This document shows, one piece after another, positions 15,346 to 23,867 of a stretch of DNA of 38,895 bases. A model generated the notes under the pieces. That model made no database searches, was not told the DNA's origin, and was given only the letters and a program-made list of their open reading frames with translations. Each line of letters begins with the position of its first letter. The stretch's first letter is position 1. The stretch comes from CAZETJ01 sp964514575 (lineage in GTDB: Bacteria > Patescibacteriota > Saccharimonadia > Saccharimonadales > UBA10212), in NCBI GenBank assembly GCA_964514575.1, contig CAZETJ010000005.1:1-38895 (forward strand), read 5' to 3'. A program made the translations under genes and the position numbers.

Positions 15346-15872
15346 CCGGGCAGCTCTCCGCTCTTTGCGGGTGCGACGGATATGCATGGCTGGCCAGGAT
15401 GGGGCACACAGGCGGTTCCCTGGGCATTTAAGCTGTGGTAATAGAGTTTAGTCTGGTCAGTAATATTATGCTGGGCCGGCCAAGAAACGCTGACTGTAAA
15501 GTTTGTGGTCGATGGGTCGAAAGTATCGGCAACCCCAAACGGTGTTTGAGTAGAAAAATTGCAGCTCTTTGTACCAGAATCGATATCGGCAGTATCGACA
15601 GTGCCGTCACTTTTTAGGCAAAATAGTGTATTTGACGGGTAGGTCGGCGTGGTAGTGCCAGCTTCTTTATTCTTGATAATGGCGATTTGCTGCTCGGCAA
15701 TTTGGACAGCTTGGTTACGATTGGCGGCGTTATTGCCTTGCTGCAAGCTTTGGCTGCTAGAAGTAAAGGCCACACCAAAAACGGTTGCCAGGACTGCTAT
15801 GCTGATTAGAACTTCCACAATAGTGTCGCCTCTGGCGCTTAGGTTCGTAAATTTACGCAGTTGGTTTCTCAT
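15342..15872 (-). CDS. PilV-like minor pilin
   Basis: A 176-aa prepilin-like protein: a basic leader, then ARGDTIVEVLISIAVLATVFG, where cleavage would occur after G with Glu at +5. The body contains NAANRNQAVQIAEQQIAIIKN and a Cys pair. Its start overlaps the preceding stop by one base (TAATG), and its stop overlaps the next start. It is a probable minor pilin that primes pilus assembly. Confidence 0.8.
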   Translation of the reverse strand: MRNQLRKFTNLSARGDTIVEVLISIAVLATVFGVAFTSSSQSLQQGNNAANRNQAVQIAEQQIAIIKNKEAGTTTPTYPSNTLFCLKSDGTVDTADIDSGTKSCNFSTQTPFGVADTFDPSTTNFTVSVSWPAQHNITDQTKLYYHSLNAQGTACVPHPGQPCISVAPAKSGELPG

Positions 15873-16657
15873 TAGCAGCTCACAAAGTTCAATTTAGTGG
15901 TTACTCCGGACGGCAAAACGTTTGTTACTAACTGGGCCGTTGTCTTGCCATTAGCGTCCGACATACACAAATTCCACTGAGCGACAGCCTGGGGTTGGCA
16001 GGTTGGATCGTTCTCGATGCAGGATTTAACATTAGTTGTTAGTTGGTAACCTTCGGCCGTTAAGCTGGTACTGGCACCGCTTCGGGTCAAATTATTATAA
16101 AAACCAATCAGCGGATATTGCCCTGAGGCGCTGTCAATCGTCGAAGACTTAACAGTGGCCCCGCCCTGCAAAGTATAGGCCCGTAGCCAGACATTGCCGC
16201 CGTTAGTATCAAGAGTAATTTCCGGATCGGCCTGGCTCAGCGTCGTAGCCGGCACGCCGGTATCAGTGCTGCCGTTATGCTGGGTCCGATCACCCAGAAC
16301 TGTATAAATTGATATGTCTCCCGACTGGTCGGTGACCTGAATGGCGCGGCCTAAAAAGACGCAGTCTTCATTGGTCCCTATGCCAGCCTGGTTGTTAGTA
16401 TCTAGAACTGGCCGGCCAGTGGCGGCTGAGCAAGCGTAGGATTGGCCGCTAGGTAAAGCGCCTGACAAAACCTCTGTGGAATAACTCTGTATTAGTGATT
16501 CAATATCGTGCATTGACTGGGTAAATTCGGTTTCGCCGCTCTGTCCACTAAAAAGCCCCCAGGCAGAGGCAAAAATTGCGCCTGTGACCGCCAGAACCAT
16601 TATGACCTCGACAATGGTATACCCTCTCTGCGGAAATAGTTCCACCAGCCTACTCAT
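15872..16657 (-). CDS. FimT/GspH-like minor pilin
   Basis: First gene of the minor-pilin operon, 261 aa. MSRLVELFPQRGYTIVEVIMVLAVTG has a leader and prepilin site (G/Y, Glu at +5), followed by a beta-rich ectodomain with two or more Cys pairs. I place the start at the ATG at 16657 rather than the longer frame to 16690, because TGA-TATAAT ends 10 nt before it and the longer version would put the promoter inside the coding region. Confidence 0.75.
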   Translation of the reverse strand: MSRLVELFPQRGYTIVEVIMVLAVTGAIFASAWGLFSGQSGETEFTQSMHDIESLIQSYSTEVLSGALPSGQSYACSAATGRPVLDTNNQAGIGTNEDCVFLGRAIQVTDQSGDISIYTVLGDRTQHNGSTDTGVPATTLSQADPEITLDTNGGNVWLRAYTLQGGATVKSSTIDSASGQYPLIGFYNNLTRSGASTSLTAEGYQLTTNVKSCIENDPTCQPQAVAQWNLCMSDANGKTTAQLVTNVLPSGVTTKLNFVSC

Positions 16658-16667
16658 CTTAGGTTGA

Positions 16668-16676
16668 ATTATATCA
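16668..16676 (-). promoter_or_regulatory. consensus extended -10 promoter of the minor-pilin operon
   Basis: Minus-strand TGA-TATAAT ends 10 nt before the ATG at 16657, giving a leader of only a few nucleotides. It lies in the 36-bp gap after pilD, which may also read through. Confidence 0.6.
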
Positions 16677-16693
16677 TAAGCGGGTTGCAACTT

Positions 16694-17497
16694 TCAGGGG
16701 TGGAGCAGGTGCTGGTTGTACCAATCCAAAAGATGTCCGCCAAAAAGCAAGACCAGAGCCGCCGAAACAATCAGAAACGGTCCGTATGGTATCCGGTCAT
16801 TCAAAGTGCGGCGGCGAGCCAGCAAATGAGGCAAAGAGTAAGCTACGCCAAGCACAGACGCCAAAAAAATCATCAAAAAACTTTTAGCAGGACTGGCCAG
16901 AATTGTTCCCGTTACCAGTCCCAAACGCACATCGCCAAAACCAATCCACTGGCCTTTTGATGCCTCGTGCATTACGAAGAATATGCCGCTAGCCACCAAC
17001 ACGGAAGTTCCCCAGAGCAGCGCGTAGTGAGCTTTTTGAGGCGCATAACCAATTAAATATACGAGTTGGCCAACCGCTGCTACGCCCAACATGCTGTAGA
17101 TGATTTTGCTCGGTAGGATCATCCAGAGGTGGTCGCTGACCAGCAGAGCCAACAGCCCGACCGCGACAATTAACCAAGTTACAAACAGGACCAGCTGACC
17201 GTGATCAGCCAAGTTAGCTGGCCAATATATATAAGAGCCGGCAAAAGTCAGGCCACCAAGCAACTCTACGACCAGATAATGAGCTCCGATCTTGGCTTGA
17301 CAGGCTCGGCAGCGCCCTCTGAGAAACAGGAAACTGAAGATCGGGATCAGCTCTAAAGGGCTAAGCTTGTGGCCGCAATGCGGACATTGGCTACGGCCTC
17401 GGACAAAATCTAAGCCTTCGTGCAGCCGCCAGGCTAGTGCTCCAGCAAAACTGCCGGCAATCAGGCCAAGAACCGCCAACAAAAATCCAATAAGCAT
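16694..17497 (-). CDS. pilD: prepilin peptidase / N-methyltransferase
   Basis: A bifunctional membrane aspartic protease (267 aa) that cleaves prepilins and methylates the new N-terminus. The N-terminal domain has the zinc-type tetracysteine pattern CPHCGH...CRACQAKIG, and the protease domain carries the GFGDVRLG (GxGD) motif and a second conserved Asp in SDHLWMILP. About seven transmembrane segments. It lies between the major pilin and the minor-pilin operon and serves all five prepilins here. Confidence 0.95.
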   Translation of the reverse strand: MLIGFLLAVLGLIAGSFAGALAWRLHEGLDFVRGRSQCPHCGHKLSPLELIPIFSFLFLRGRCRACQAKIGAHYLVVELLGGLTFAGSYIYWPANLADHGQLVLFVTWLIVAVGLLALLVSDHLWMILPSKIIYSMLGVAAVGQLVYLIGYAPQKAHYALLWGTSVLVASGIFFVMHEASKGQWIGFGDVRLGLVTGTILASPAKSFLMIFLASVLGVAYSLPHLLARRRTLNDRIPYGPFLIVSAALVLLFGGHLLDWYNQHLLHP

Positions 17498-17575
17498 TAC
17501 CGCTATTTAACGCCTAAACGCGCCCTTTTTCAAAAAGAACGAGTGGTTTCTGATGAAAGCTTAGAGATTCTATCT

Positions 17576-18094
17576 TTACTGGCTAGAGATACAGTAGAAC
17601 GTGTTGCTCTTATCCAAGGCTACCAATATGGCGTAGGTCTGGCTGCCGTTACCCGTGGAAGCAAAGGCCTCGCCCGAACAGCTGGCACCAAAGTTAATCC
17701 ATAGGTTAGCAGTAGCCCAGGTGGGCGTTGTGGTCACTGAGTTATTTGCCGCGTTGATAGTTTCTGTCGAACCGCTTGGGTCTGTAATGTTAACACCGGT
17801 AAGGTAACGGGTGTACCAGCTGTTACAGCCACCAGCTGTCGCGATGGTTGTGCAGTTCGCGAAAGTGGTAGTCGCTCCCGCGATTGGCAGTCCGCCCTGG
17901 TTATTAGCCGCATAGTTATTTAACTCTGAGCTAATACGCGTGCCTAAGTTTCGTCTTGCATTGTCGTTGGAACTTCGGCGCAGCTGCGGTACAGCATAGA
18001 AGACGATTGCCATGATCAAGCCGGCAATCGCTAGAACGATCATAACTTCGATGATCGTAAAACCGTGTTGCCTTTTAGTTTTCAAAATTTTCAT
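17576..18094 (-). CDS. pilA: major type IV pilin candidate
   Basis: A 172-aa prepilin: MKILKTKRQHGFTIIEVMIVLAIAG with cleavage after G and Glu at +5, a hydrophobic polymerisation helix, and an ectodomain with CNSWYTRYLTG and a terminal Cys pair. Unlike the minor pilins it has its own TTGCCA-17-TAGTAT promoter (18143-18171), a leader of about 40 nt with purine-rich AAGGG sequences, and is flanked by intergenic gaps. That fits a highly expressed major subunit. Major versus minor status is inferred from this layout. Confidence 0.85.
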   Translation of the reverse strand: MKILKTKRQHGFTIIEVMIVLAIAGLIMAIVFYAVPQLRRSSNDNARRNLGTRISSELNNYAANNQGGLPIAGATTTFANCTTIATAGGCNSWYTRYLTGVNITDPSGSTETINAANNSVTTTPTWATANLWINFGASCSGEAFASTGNGSQTYAILVALDKSNTFYCISSQ

Positions 18095-18142
18095 TGCCCT
18101 TTATGCCCCCCTTGGCATTTAAGTTTCTTATTACATGACTAC

Positions 18143-18171
18143 ATACTAGAACCATAAGCGTTATTTGGCAA
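18143..18171 (-). promoter_or_regulatory. promoter of the major pilin gene
   Basis: The minus strand reads TTGCCA (5/6), 17 nt, TAGTAT (4/6), lying just beyond the pilC stop. The predicted transcript has a leader of about 42 nt. Confidence 0.6.
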
Positions 18172-18176
18172 TACTT

Positions 18177-19307
18177 TTAGATGTTGCCTAACCCCTTGCC
18201 TGCGAGGCTATAAATCGGCAGCAGGACGGCAGCAACAATAACCAAGGCCATGATACCGACGATGATCATTAAGGCTGGCTCCAAAATCGTAGAGATGGTG
18301 CGAACTTGGTTGTCTACTTCCTTCTCATAATAATCAGCTACTCGGCCGAGCATTTCGTCTAAGGCTCCCGATTGCTCGCCAATATTGATCATGTTTGGAA
18401 CTAATTCCAGAAAGTCTTTATTGCCAGTAAGGCTAGCTGACAATGATTTACCGCCCTTGACATCTTCAGAAGCCTGGTTGATAGCCTTAGCGAGATGGGC
18501 GTTGCCAACGGCGTCAGCGGTCGTATCTAAGGCTTGGATCATTGGCACGCCCGCACTAATCAAAGTAGCACCCGTGCGGGTAAAACGGGCCATGTAAAGT
18601 TTCATCATCAACGGGCCAATTATCGGCAGATTCATTTTAGCCGCGTCAAATGATTCACGACCGCCGGGTTTAGCTGTCCAGCGTCTGAACAAGTAGCCTG
18701 CCAGTATCAATACCAGAACGACAACCCACCAGACTTTGATCAGGCCGTGAGCCGTATCTAGTAGTATTGAAGTAACAAGTGGCAGATGCGCGCCTGGCAA
18801 TTGGTTATATAGGCTTTGAACCTGAGGAATGACCGCCACCATCATAAAAATCATGACGCCGAGTAGAACCACTAGAACGATCGCGGGGTAAAGTAAGGCG
18901 CCGCGCACTCTTGAGACGATTTCGCTGTCTTTCTCCTGCTGGTTGGCTAGTCGTTCTAGGCTGCTATCAAGCGTGCCAGAAGCTTCGCCAGCCGCCACCA
19001 AGCTGACATAAACTTTGTCAAAGACTTTCGGGTATTTGAGTAGTGAGTTAGCTAGCGAGGAGCCGCCTTCAACGTCGTTGATGATGTCGGTAATAATGAT
19101 TTTCAGCGTTTTATTGGGGGTCTGGGTTTTGACTGTCTGGAGACTCTGGACTAGCGGCAGGCCAGCGTTCACCAATGTAGACATTTGGCGAGAAAAAATA
19201 ACTTTTTGCTTAGTCGGGACGCGGTTGCGCCAATTGCCCATGTCGATGTCAGCAACGGGCGCTGCTGGATGTTTGGCGGGTTTTGGCGGTTGTTGTTGGT
19301 CGTTCAC
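18177..19307 (-). CDS. pilC: type IV pilus inner-membrane platform protein
   Basis: A 376-aa GspF-family protein with two repeated domains (RQMSTLVNAGLPLVQSLQTV near residue 40 and ARFTRTGATLISAGVPMIQALD near 240) and three transmembrane helices, the last at the C-terminus. It links the motor ATPases to the pilus. A cytosolic Pro-rich N-terminus precedes the domains. Start codon is GTG. It follows pilT by about 10 nt in the operon. Confidence 0.93.
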   Translation of the reverse strand: MNDQQQPPKPAKHPAAPVADIDMGNWRNRVPTKQKVIFSRQMSTLVNAGLPLVQSLQTVKTQTPNKTLKIIITDIINDVEGGSSLANSLLKYPKVFDKVYVSLVAAGEASGTLDSSLERLANQQEKDSEIVSRVRGALLYPAIVLVVLLGVMIFMMVAVIPQVQSLYNQLPGAHLPLVTSILLDTAHGLIKVWWVVVLVLILAGYLFRRWTAKPGGRESFDAAKMNLPIIGPLMMKLYMARFTRTGATLISAGVPMIQALDTTADAVGNAHLAKAINQASEDVKGGKSLSASLTGNKDFLELVPNMINIGEQSGALDEMLGRVADYYEKEVDNQVRTISTILEPALMIIVGIMALVIVAAVLLPIYSLAGKGLGNI

Positions 19308-19317
19308 GTTTTTAGCT

Positions 19318-20382
19318 CTAGCCCCTCATCAGTCGATCAAGTTCTTCTGGATCGACAGCGCAGTTACGAGCTTCATCATAGCTGACTTTGCCAGCGTGAA
19401 TCATGTCAGCGAGAACGTGGTCCATACTTTGCATACCAGACTCAGCGCCTGTTTGGATAACAGCTTCCAGCTGATAATTTTTGCCTTCCCGGATAATATT
19501 TCGAACAGCGGGGTTAGCGACCATGATTTCGACAGCCGCTAGGCGGCCGCCAGTCAGCGCTGGCACTAAACGCTGGGAGCAAATGGCCATCAAAATGTTA
19601 CCGAGCTGGGCTCTGACCTGAGGCTGTTGGTGCGGTGGGAAGACATCAATCATACGATCTATGCTCTGAGAAGCGCTGTTAGTGTGCAGAGTAGCCAGCA
19701 CTAGATGGCCGGTCTCGGCAATGGTTATGGCGCTGGCGATCGTCTCCAGGTCGCGGATTTCACCGATCAAAACTACGTCCGGATCCTCACGCAGGCTGGA
19801 GCGCAGCGCCGCCGAGAAACTGTAGGTGTCATAGTGAACTTCACGCTGGACGACCAGGGAACGTTTGGAATAGTGGGTGTATTCAATTGGATCCTCGATA
19901 GTAATAATATGCTTGGCTTGCTCGGAATTGATCTTATCGAGTAGTGCGGCTAAGGTCGTCGACTTGCCTGAGCCAGTTGGACCGGTGACGAGTACTAAAC
20001 CACGAGAATACTCCGTAAATTTATTGATAACGGCTGGTAATCCCAGCTCGGTGACCGAGCGAATTTGGTTTGGAATCAGGCGCATAGCTGCGGCTAAATT
20101 GCCGCGCTCGTGGAAGGCATTAACACGGAAGCGGCCTAAATCACCAAAGGCAAAAGAAAAGTCGAACTCTTTATCACGTAGCAGGATTTTCTTTTGTTCG
20201 GCATCCAGTAAGCTGAAAACTAGCGCCTCTACAGCCGCCTCATTGAGTTTGGGCGCGGTCTGAACTGGTGTAAGCGAGCCGTCGATTCTTAGTGTTGGCG
20301 GCAAGCCAACCTGCAGGTGCAAATCCGACGCTTTGCGCTTAATAACTTCTTCTAGCAAGACTTCTATTTTGATCGGTTGCAC
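19318..20382 (-). CDS. pilT: twitching motility retraction ATPase
   Basis: A 354-aa secretion ATPase that depolymerises pili. Visible are KASDLHLQVGLPPTLRIDG at the N-terminus, Walker A GPTGSGKST, the Asp box around ITIEDPIEYTH, Walker B DPDVVLIGEIRD, the His box TGHLVLATLHTNSA and the AIRNLIRE-like VRNIIREGK region. The GTG start has AGGGG about 8 nt upstream. Its presence implies retractile pili. It lies between pilB and pilC. Confidence 0.95.
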   Translation of the reverse strand: MQPIKIEVLLEEVIKRKASDLHLQVGLPPTLRIDGSLTPVQTAPKLNEAAVEALVFSLLDAEQKKILLRDKEFDFSFAFGDLGRFRVNAFHERGNLAAAMRLIPNQIRSVTELGLPAVINKFTEYSRGLVLVTGPTGSGKSTTLAALLDKINSEQAKHIITIEDPIEYTHYSKRSLVVQREVHYDTYSFSAALRSSLREDPDVVLIGEIRDLETIASAITIAETGHLVLATLHTNSASQSIDRMIDVFPPHQQPQVRAQLGNILMAICSQRLVPALTGGRLAAVEIMVANPAVRNIIREGKNYQLEAVIQTGAESGMQSMDHVLADMIHAGKVSYDEARNCAVDPEELDRLMRG

Positions 20383-20407
20383 TTATTTACCCCTTATACT
20401 GGTGCCC

Positions 20408-22204
20408 TTACTCATCCGCGGCCGATACCCTATCTACTTCGCTCAAGCTTGTCATGCCTGCCAATACTTTTAGATAACCGTCTTGGCGCATGGTTATCAT
20501 ACCGTTAGCGACAGCAGCCCTTTCGATAATTGAACTGGGTGAGCGCTTGAGAATCAGATCAGAAATTGTTTCTGTTATCTCAAACACTTCGTAAAGACCT
20601 AGGCGACCTTTGTAGCCCAACGGATTGTCGGGCGTCTCGGCACCTTTAACCAAAGTATAAGCGTTTTGCCCCGCTAACGGCAAGCTCTGGTAACCGAGGT
20701 CGACAGCAACCTTGGGTATGTCCGCCTGGGTCTTGGGCAAAAGATGACCGACAGTAGCATGGATGGCGGCTGTTTCAGCCTTGTTCGATTGATAAGTTGG
20801 GCCGCCCGGAACGACGCGGCGAACTAATCTTTGGCCGATGACAGTATGGACTGTGCTGGCGATCAAGAACGGCTCAACAGCCATGTCCAAAAGGCGCGGC
20901 AAGATACCGGCAGCGCTATTGGTGTGCAGGGTTGAGAAGACCAGATGACCGGTTAAGGCGGCTTGGACTGCCAGGCTGGCCGTCTCTTTATCGCGAATCT
21001 CGCCGACCATCACAACGTCAGGATCCTGGCGCAGAATTGAACGAAGGCCAGTGGCAAACGTTAGGCCGATATCCGGATTAACCTGAATCTGGTTGACGCC
21101 CTCGATTTTATATTCGACTGGATCCTCTAGGGTAATAATATTGATAGCGTCGTCTTTGATAGTCTGGATCATGGCGTACATACTGGTTGACTTGCCCGAA
21201 CCAGTCGGGCCTGAGGTCAGAATCATGCCGTGCGGCCTGGTTAAGCCTTTTTTTAGCAACCGCAAAGCCCGGCCAGTGTAGCCCATATCTTCTAACCCTA
21301 AGTTGGTGCCGGATTTATCAAGCAATCGGAGCACTACCTCTTCGCCCCAAACCGTGGGGCTGACTGCTACGCGTAAGTCGATGGCTTTTTCGCCAACTTT
21401 GATAGAAAATTGACCGTCCTGAGGCGTGCGGTGTTCGTCAATCTTTAGGTTGGATAAAATTTTTATACGGCTGACTAGCGGAGCTTCAGCGCTCCTTGGT
21501 AATTTCATCAACTCGCGCATCACTCCATCGATACGGCAGCGAATCCGTAGATCGTTTTCAGCCGGTTCCATGTGAACATCGCTAGCTTGGTTGTTAGCGG
21601 CATATTCCAAGATCGCGCTCAAAGCCTTGCTGACGGGCGAGTCCTGGACTAGCGTCTGGACCTTTTGTTCAGGTGTGCCGACAACGTTCATGTCGGCATT
21701 TTCGTCAGTTTCGTTCCGGCCTGTACCGCTTAAGATCGTTGCCACGCCATGCGCTAAGCTGCTTTTACCGTACTGGCCCAAAATGTGCTTTATGCCCGCC
21801 TCAGAGGCAGCATAAACCTTCAAAGATCGACCGATGCGGTTGGATAAAAAGTCGACGGCTTGGACATTATCAGCATCAAGCATGGCTATCACTAAGTCGT
21901 TACGCATCTCGCCGAGCGGTACTGCCATGTAGTGCTCGGCTATATCTTTTGGAAGCAGGCTGAGGATTTCCGATTTAATCTGTGCGGTATTCAAATTAAC
22001 GTATGGTACGCCGCTGGCATCCGCTAAAGCTTTGGTCAACTGTTCGTCTGTTATGTGCCTGCCGTCAACCAGTAGGCCTAGCAGAGGCTTGCCCTCAGTG
22101 TTTGATTTGTTCTTTAAGTCCTGGAGTTGGGGCTCAGTGACTAAGCCCTCTCGGACTAAAGCTTCTTCGACTTTTTCTTGAGTTGTCGGCGACAGGACAT
22201 TCAT
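20408..22204 (-). CDS. pilB: pilus extension ATPase, without the zinc tetracysteine motif
   Basis: A 598-aa GspE/PilB ATPase that drives pilus polymerisation. The N-terminal MshEN-type region (about 1-150) contains DEQLTKALADASGVPYVNL. The ATPase core has NNQASDVHMEP, Walker A GPTGSGKST, the Asp box LEDPVEY, Walker B DPDVVMVGEIRD and the His box TGHLVFSTLHTN. The CxxC...CxxC zinc insertion usual in PilB before GYKGRLGLYEVFE is missing: the protein contains a single Cys, and the spot is filled by a Pro/Ala/Gln-rich stretch. Confidence 0.94.
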   Translation of the reverse strand: MNVLSPTTQEKVEEALVREGLVTEPQLQDLKNKSNTEGKPLLGLLVDGRHITDEQLTKALADASGVPYVNLNTAQIKSEILSLLPKDIAEHYMAVPLGEMRNDLVIAMLDADNVQAVDFLSNRIGRSLKVYAASEAGIKHILGQYGKSSLAHGVATILSGTGRNETDENADMNVVGTPEQKVQTLVQDSPVSKALSAILEYAANNQASDVHMEPAENDLRIRCRIDGVMRELMKLPRSAEAPLVSRIKILSNLKIDEHRTPQDGQFSIKVGEKAIDLRVAVSPTVWGEEVVLRLLDKSGTNLGLEDMGYTGRALRLLKKGLTRPHGMILTSGPTGSGKSTSMYAMIQTIKDDAINIITLEDPVEYKIEGVNQIQVNPDIGLTFATGLRSILRQDPDVVMVGEIRDKETASLAVQAALTGHLVFSTLHTNSAAGILPRLLDMAVEPFLIASTVHTVIGQRLVRRVVPGGPTYQSNKAETAAIHATVGHLLPKTQADIPKVAVDLGYQSLPLAGQNAYTLVKGAETPDNPLGYKGRLGLYEVFEITETISDLILKRSPSSIIERAAVANGMITMRQDGYLKVLAGMTSLSEVDRVSAADE

Positions 22205-22211
22205 CGCCTAC

Positions 22212-22478
22212 CTATTGCGACCCCGAGAATGGCGTCGTGTTAGACGAATTGCCAATATGGATTGGTTGGGTTGGATCCAGCGCCTGGCTGTTTAAGAAGC
22301 TATTGTAAGCTGGGTTATTTTTGACGTCAGGAAAAGATGAAGTAACCTTTGGCGCCGTAGGTGCTTGGGCGCTATGAATTGGCGATTTAAAGACGATCCC
22401 GCTGATAATCCAGGCGAACACCGCGGTCACCATGCCAACCAAAATAAGCTTGAGCAAATTATCGTTTTTCTTTTTCAT
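22212..22478 (-). CDS. small single-pass membrane protein in the pil operon
   Basis: An 88-aa protein with a Lys-rich N-terminus, one helix (about residues 9-29) and a Pro/Ser/Asn-rich extracytoplasmic tail. It occupies the place of pilP, between pilO and pilB, but resembles no family I know. It is separated from pilO by one base and from pilB by 7 nt. Probably a monoderm substitute for an alignment subunit (inference from position). Confidence 0.65.
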   Translation of the reverse strand: MKKKNDNLLKLILVGMVTAVFAWIISGIVFKSPIHSAQAPTAPKVTSSFPDVKNNPAYNSFLNSQALDPTQPIHIGNSSNTTPFSGSQ

Positions 22479-22479
22479 C

Positions 22480-23163
22480 TTAATTGACCGCCTTTGTCGT
22501 CAAATTGAAACTGCGAGCCGGTTGATAATAAGTAGTAGCCTGCACGTTAAAGGTCATTGATCCAGCACTGCCAGAAAGCTGGAGGTTGGTTATGTCGAAT
22601 GGTCGAGTGGAGCGTTCCAAATCGTTTATAACCCGTTGGATATTAGCGTACGAGCCGTTACCGCCGATCGACAGCTGTATCGGTATGGGGGCTGGGTTGA
22701 CCGAAGAGGTAGGCGCAGTGGAAGATCCTTGGTCGGTTCCATTGATTGCCGGGCTGGAGATAGCGTCGTCAGACAAAATCGCCGACACGCTAGATATCAA
22801 AGCCGGAAAATCAAAGCTAGTAGGCAGAGAGTCTAGCACAATTCGCGCATTATCGCCGTCCGGCGGAACAGCTGAGGTACTGCTATCGTTTTTGCCGCCA
22901 ATTACGTTAGTTGGGTCAGAATTCTCAAAAACTTGTTGGTACTGAGCGATTAGAGTACCGGCGGCTGTTTTGTCTGTACTTAGGATACTCAGGGCTACGC
23001 GCCGCTCGTGTAGAACTTTGCGCTGGTAAGAAGCCTGCGACAATAAGGCTTTTGCGCTAACCAGTGAGAAAACGCAGATAGCCGTGGCCACAGCCGTAAT
23101 CACAAAAATATTGGATTGGACTTGGCTTATCCTAACTCTGGTCGGTGGTTTAATGCTAGCCAT
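22480..23163 (-). CDS. pilO: PilO-like pilus alignment protein
   Basis: A 227-aa bitopic protein: an N-terminal transmembrane helix (about 17-40), a coiled-coil stretch with QRKVLHERRVALSIL, then a ferredoxin-like PilO domain (IQLSIGGNGSYANIQRVINDLERSTRPFDITNLQLSG). It partners with PilN and PilM in the inner-membrane alignment complex. Starts 5 nt after pilN. Confidence 0.82.
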   Translation of the reverse strand: MASIKPPTRVRISQVQSNIFVITAVATAICVFSLVSAKALLSQASYQRKVLHERRVALSILSTDKTAAGTLIAQYQQVFENSDPTNVIGGKNDSSTSAVPPDGDNARIVLDSLPTSFDFPALISSVSAILSDDAISSPAINGTDQGSSTAPTSSVNPAPIPIQLSIGGNGSYANIQRVINDLERSTRPFDITNLQLSGSAGSMTFNVQATTYYQPARSFNLTTKAVN

Positions 23164-23168
23164 ATTTC

Positions 23169-23867
23169 TTACCTTTGCCCGCTGAATAAGCTATTATTTG
23201 GATCCTCTAGAGCCGACCTAGTAGTTGTCTGGCTTTTGACAACTAGTTGCGGAGCAGCGTTATTGCCCTGCGCGTCTTTCAAGCTATTGCTAAATATTTG
23301 AGGGTCAAATTGGATTGTTAGACTATAGCTCACATTGCTCGTACCGATGCTGAAGCTGCTCTCAGTAACTGACGGGAAGGCCGTGGCGGTCGAGCTAGAC
23401 GATCCGATTTGGTATTGAGCAAATTTGAGCGTATCGATAAATGTATTAACTGTTTGCTGAGAGTCCGCGGTGCCAGAAATGGTTATGGCATTGCTTGCCG
23501 TATCAAGAGATAGCTGGCCCAAGCTGGCGGAAGATGGAGTGACTTGAGTTAGGAAATTAAATATACGAGAAATGACATGATTATTAGCATGCAAAGTCGA
23601 TAAAGTCTGCAATTGATTCTGGACCGTCAGGACCTGGGTAAGGTTGGGGACAGCTTGCAATTGGCTAGTTGCGCTATTGACTTGGTTGCTAGCATCGCTA
23701 AGTTGCTTCTTCTGGACCACGTCAACGAAAACAACTAGAACTATCAGAGCCCCAAGAGCTATAACGCTGGCCAAGAATGCTAGGCTAGCGGTCTTGCCGC
23801 GAGAAGCCTGGGCCTTGGCGTAATCCAGCTTAACATCGGGCAGTAAGTTCAGCTGTATGGTACTCAT
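23169..23867 (-). CDS. pilN: PilN-like pilus alignment protein
   Basis: A 232-aa bitopic protein with the PilN N-terminal peptide IQLNLLPDVKLDYAKAQ that docks on PilM, a transmembrane helix (about 27-50), a Gln-rich coiled coil (about 55-100) and a PilN domain (LGQLSLDTASNAITISGTADSQQTVNTFIDTL). Overlaps the pilM stop by 4 nt. Confidence 0.88.
   Translation of the reverse strand: MSTIQLNLLPDVKLDYAKAQASRGKTASLAFLASVIALGALIVLVVFVDVVQKKQLSDASNQVNSATSQLQAVPNLTQVLTVQNQLQTLSTLHANNHVISRIFNFLTQVTPSSASLGQLSLDTASNAITISGTADSQQTVNTFIDTLKFAQYQIGSSSSTATAFPSVTESSFSIGTSNVSYSLTIQFDPQIFSNSLKDAQGNNAAPQLVVKSQTTTRSALEDPNNSLFSGQR

Noticed and set aside
16668..16690. Longer start for the first minor pilin at 16690.
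   Set aside because: It would place a consensus extended -10 inside the coding sequence and lengthen the prepilin leader unusually; the ATG at 16657 fits both.
17500..17575. CTTTTTCAAAAAG near 17525 as a terminator of the major pilin gene.
   Set aside because: The stem is short and A/T only, with no following U-tract, so it is too weak to call.
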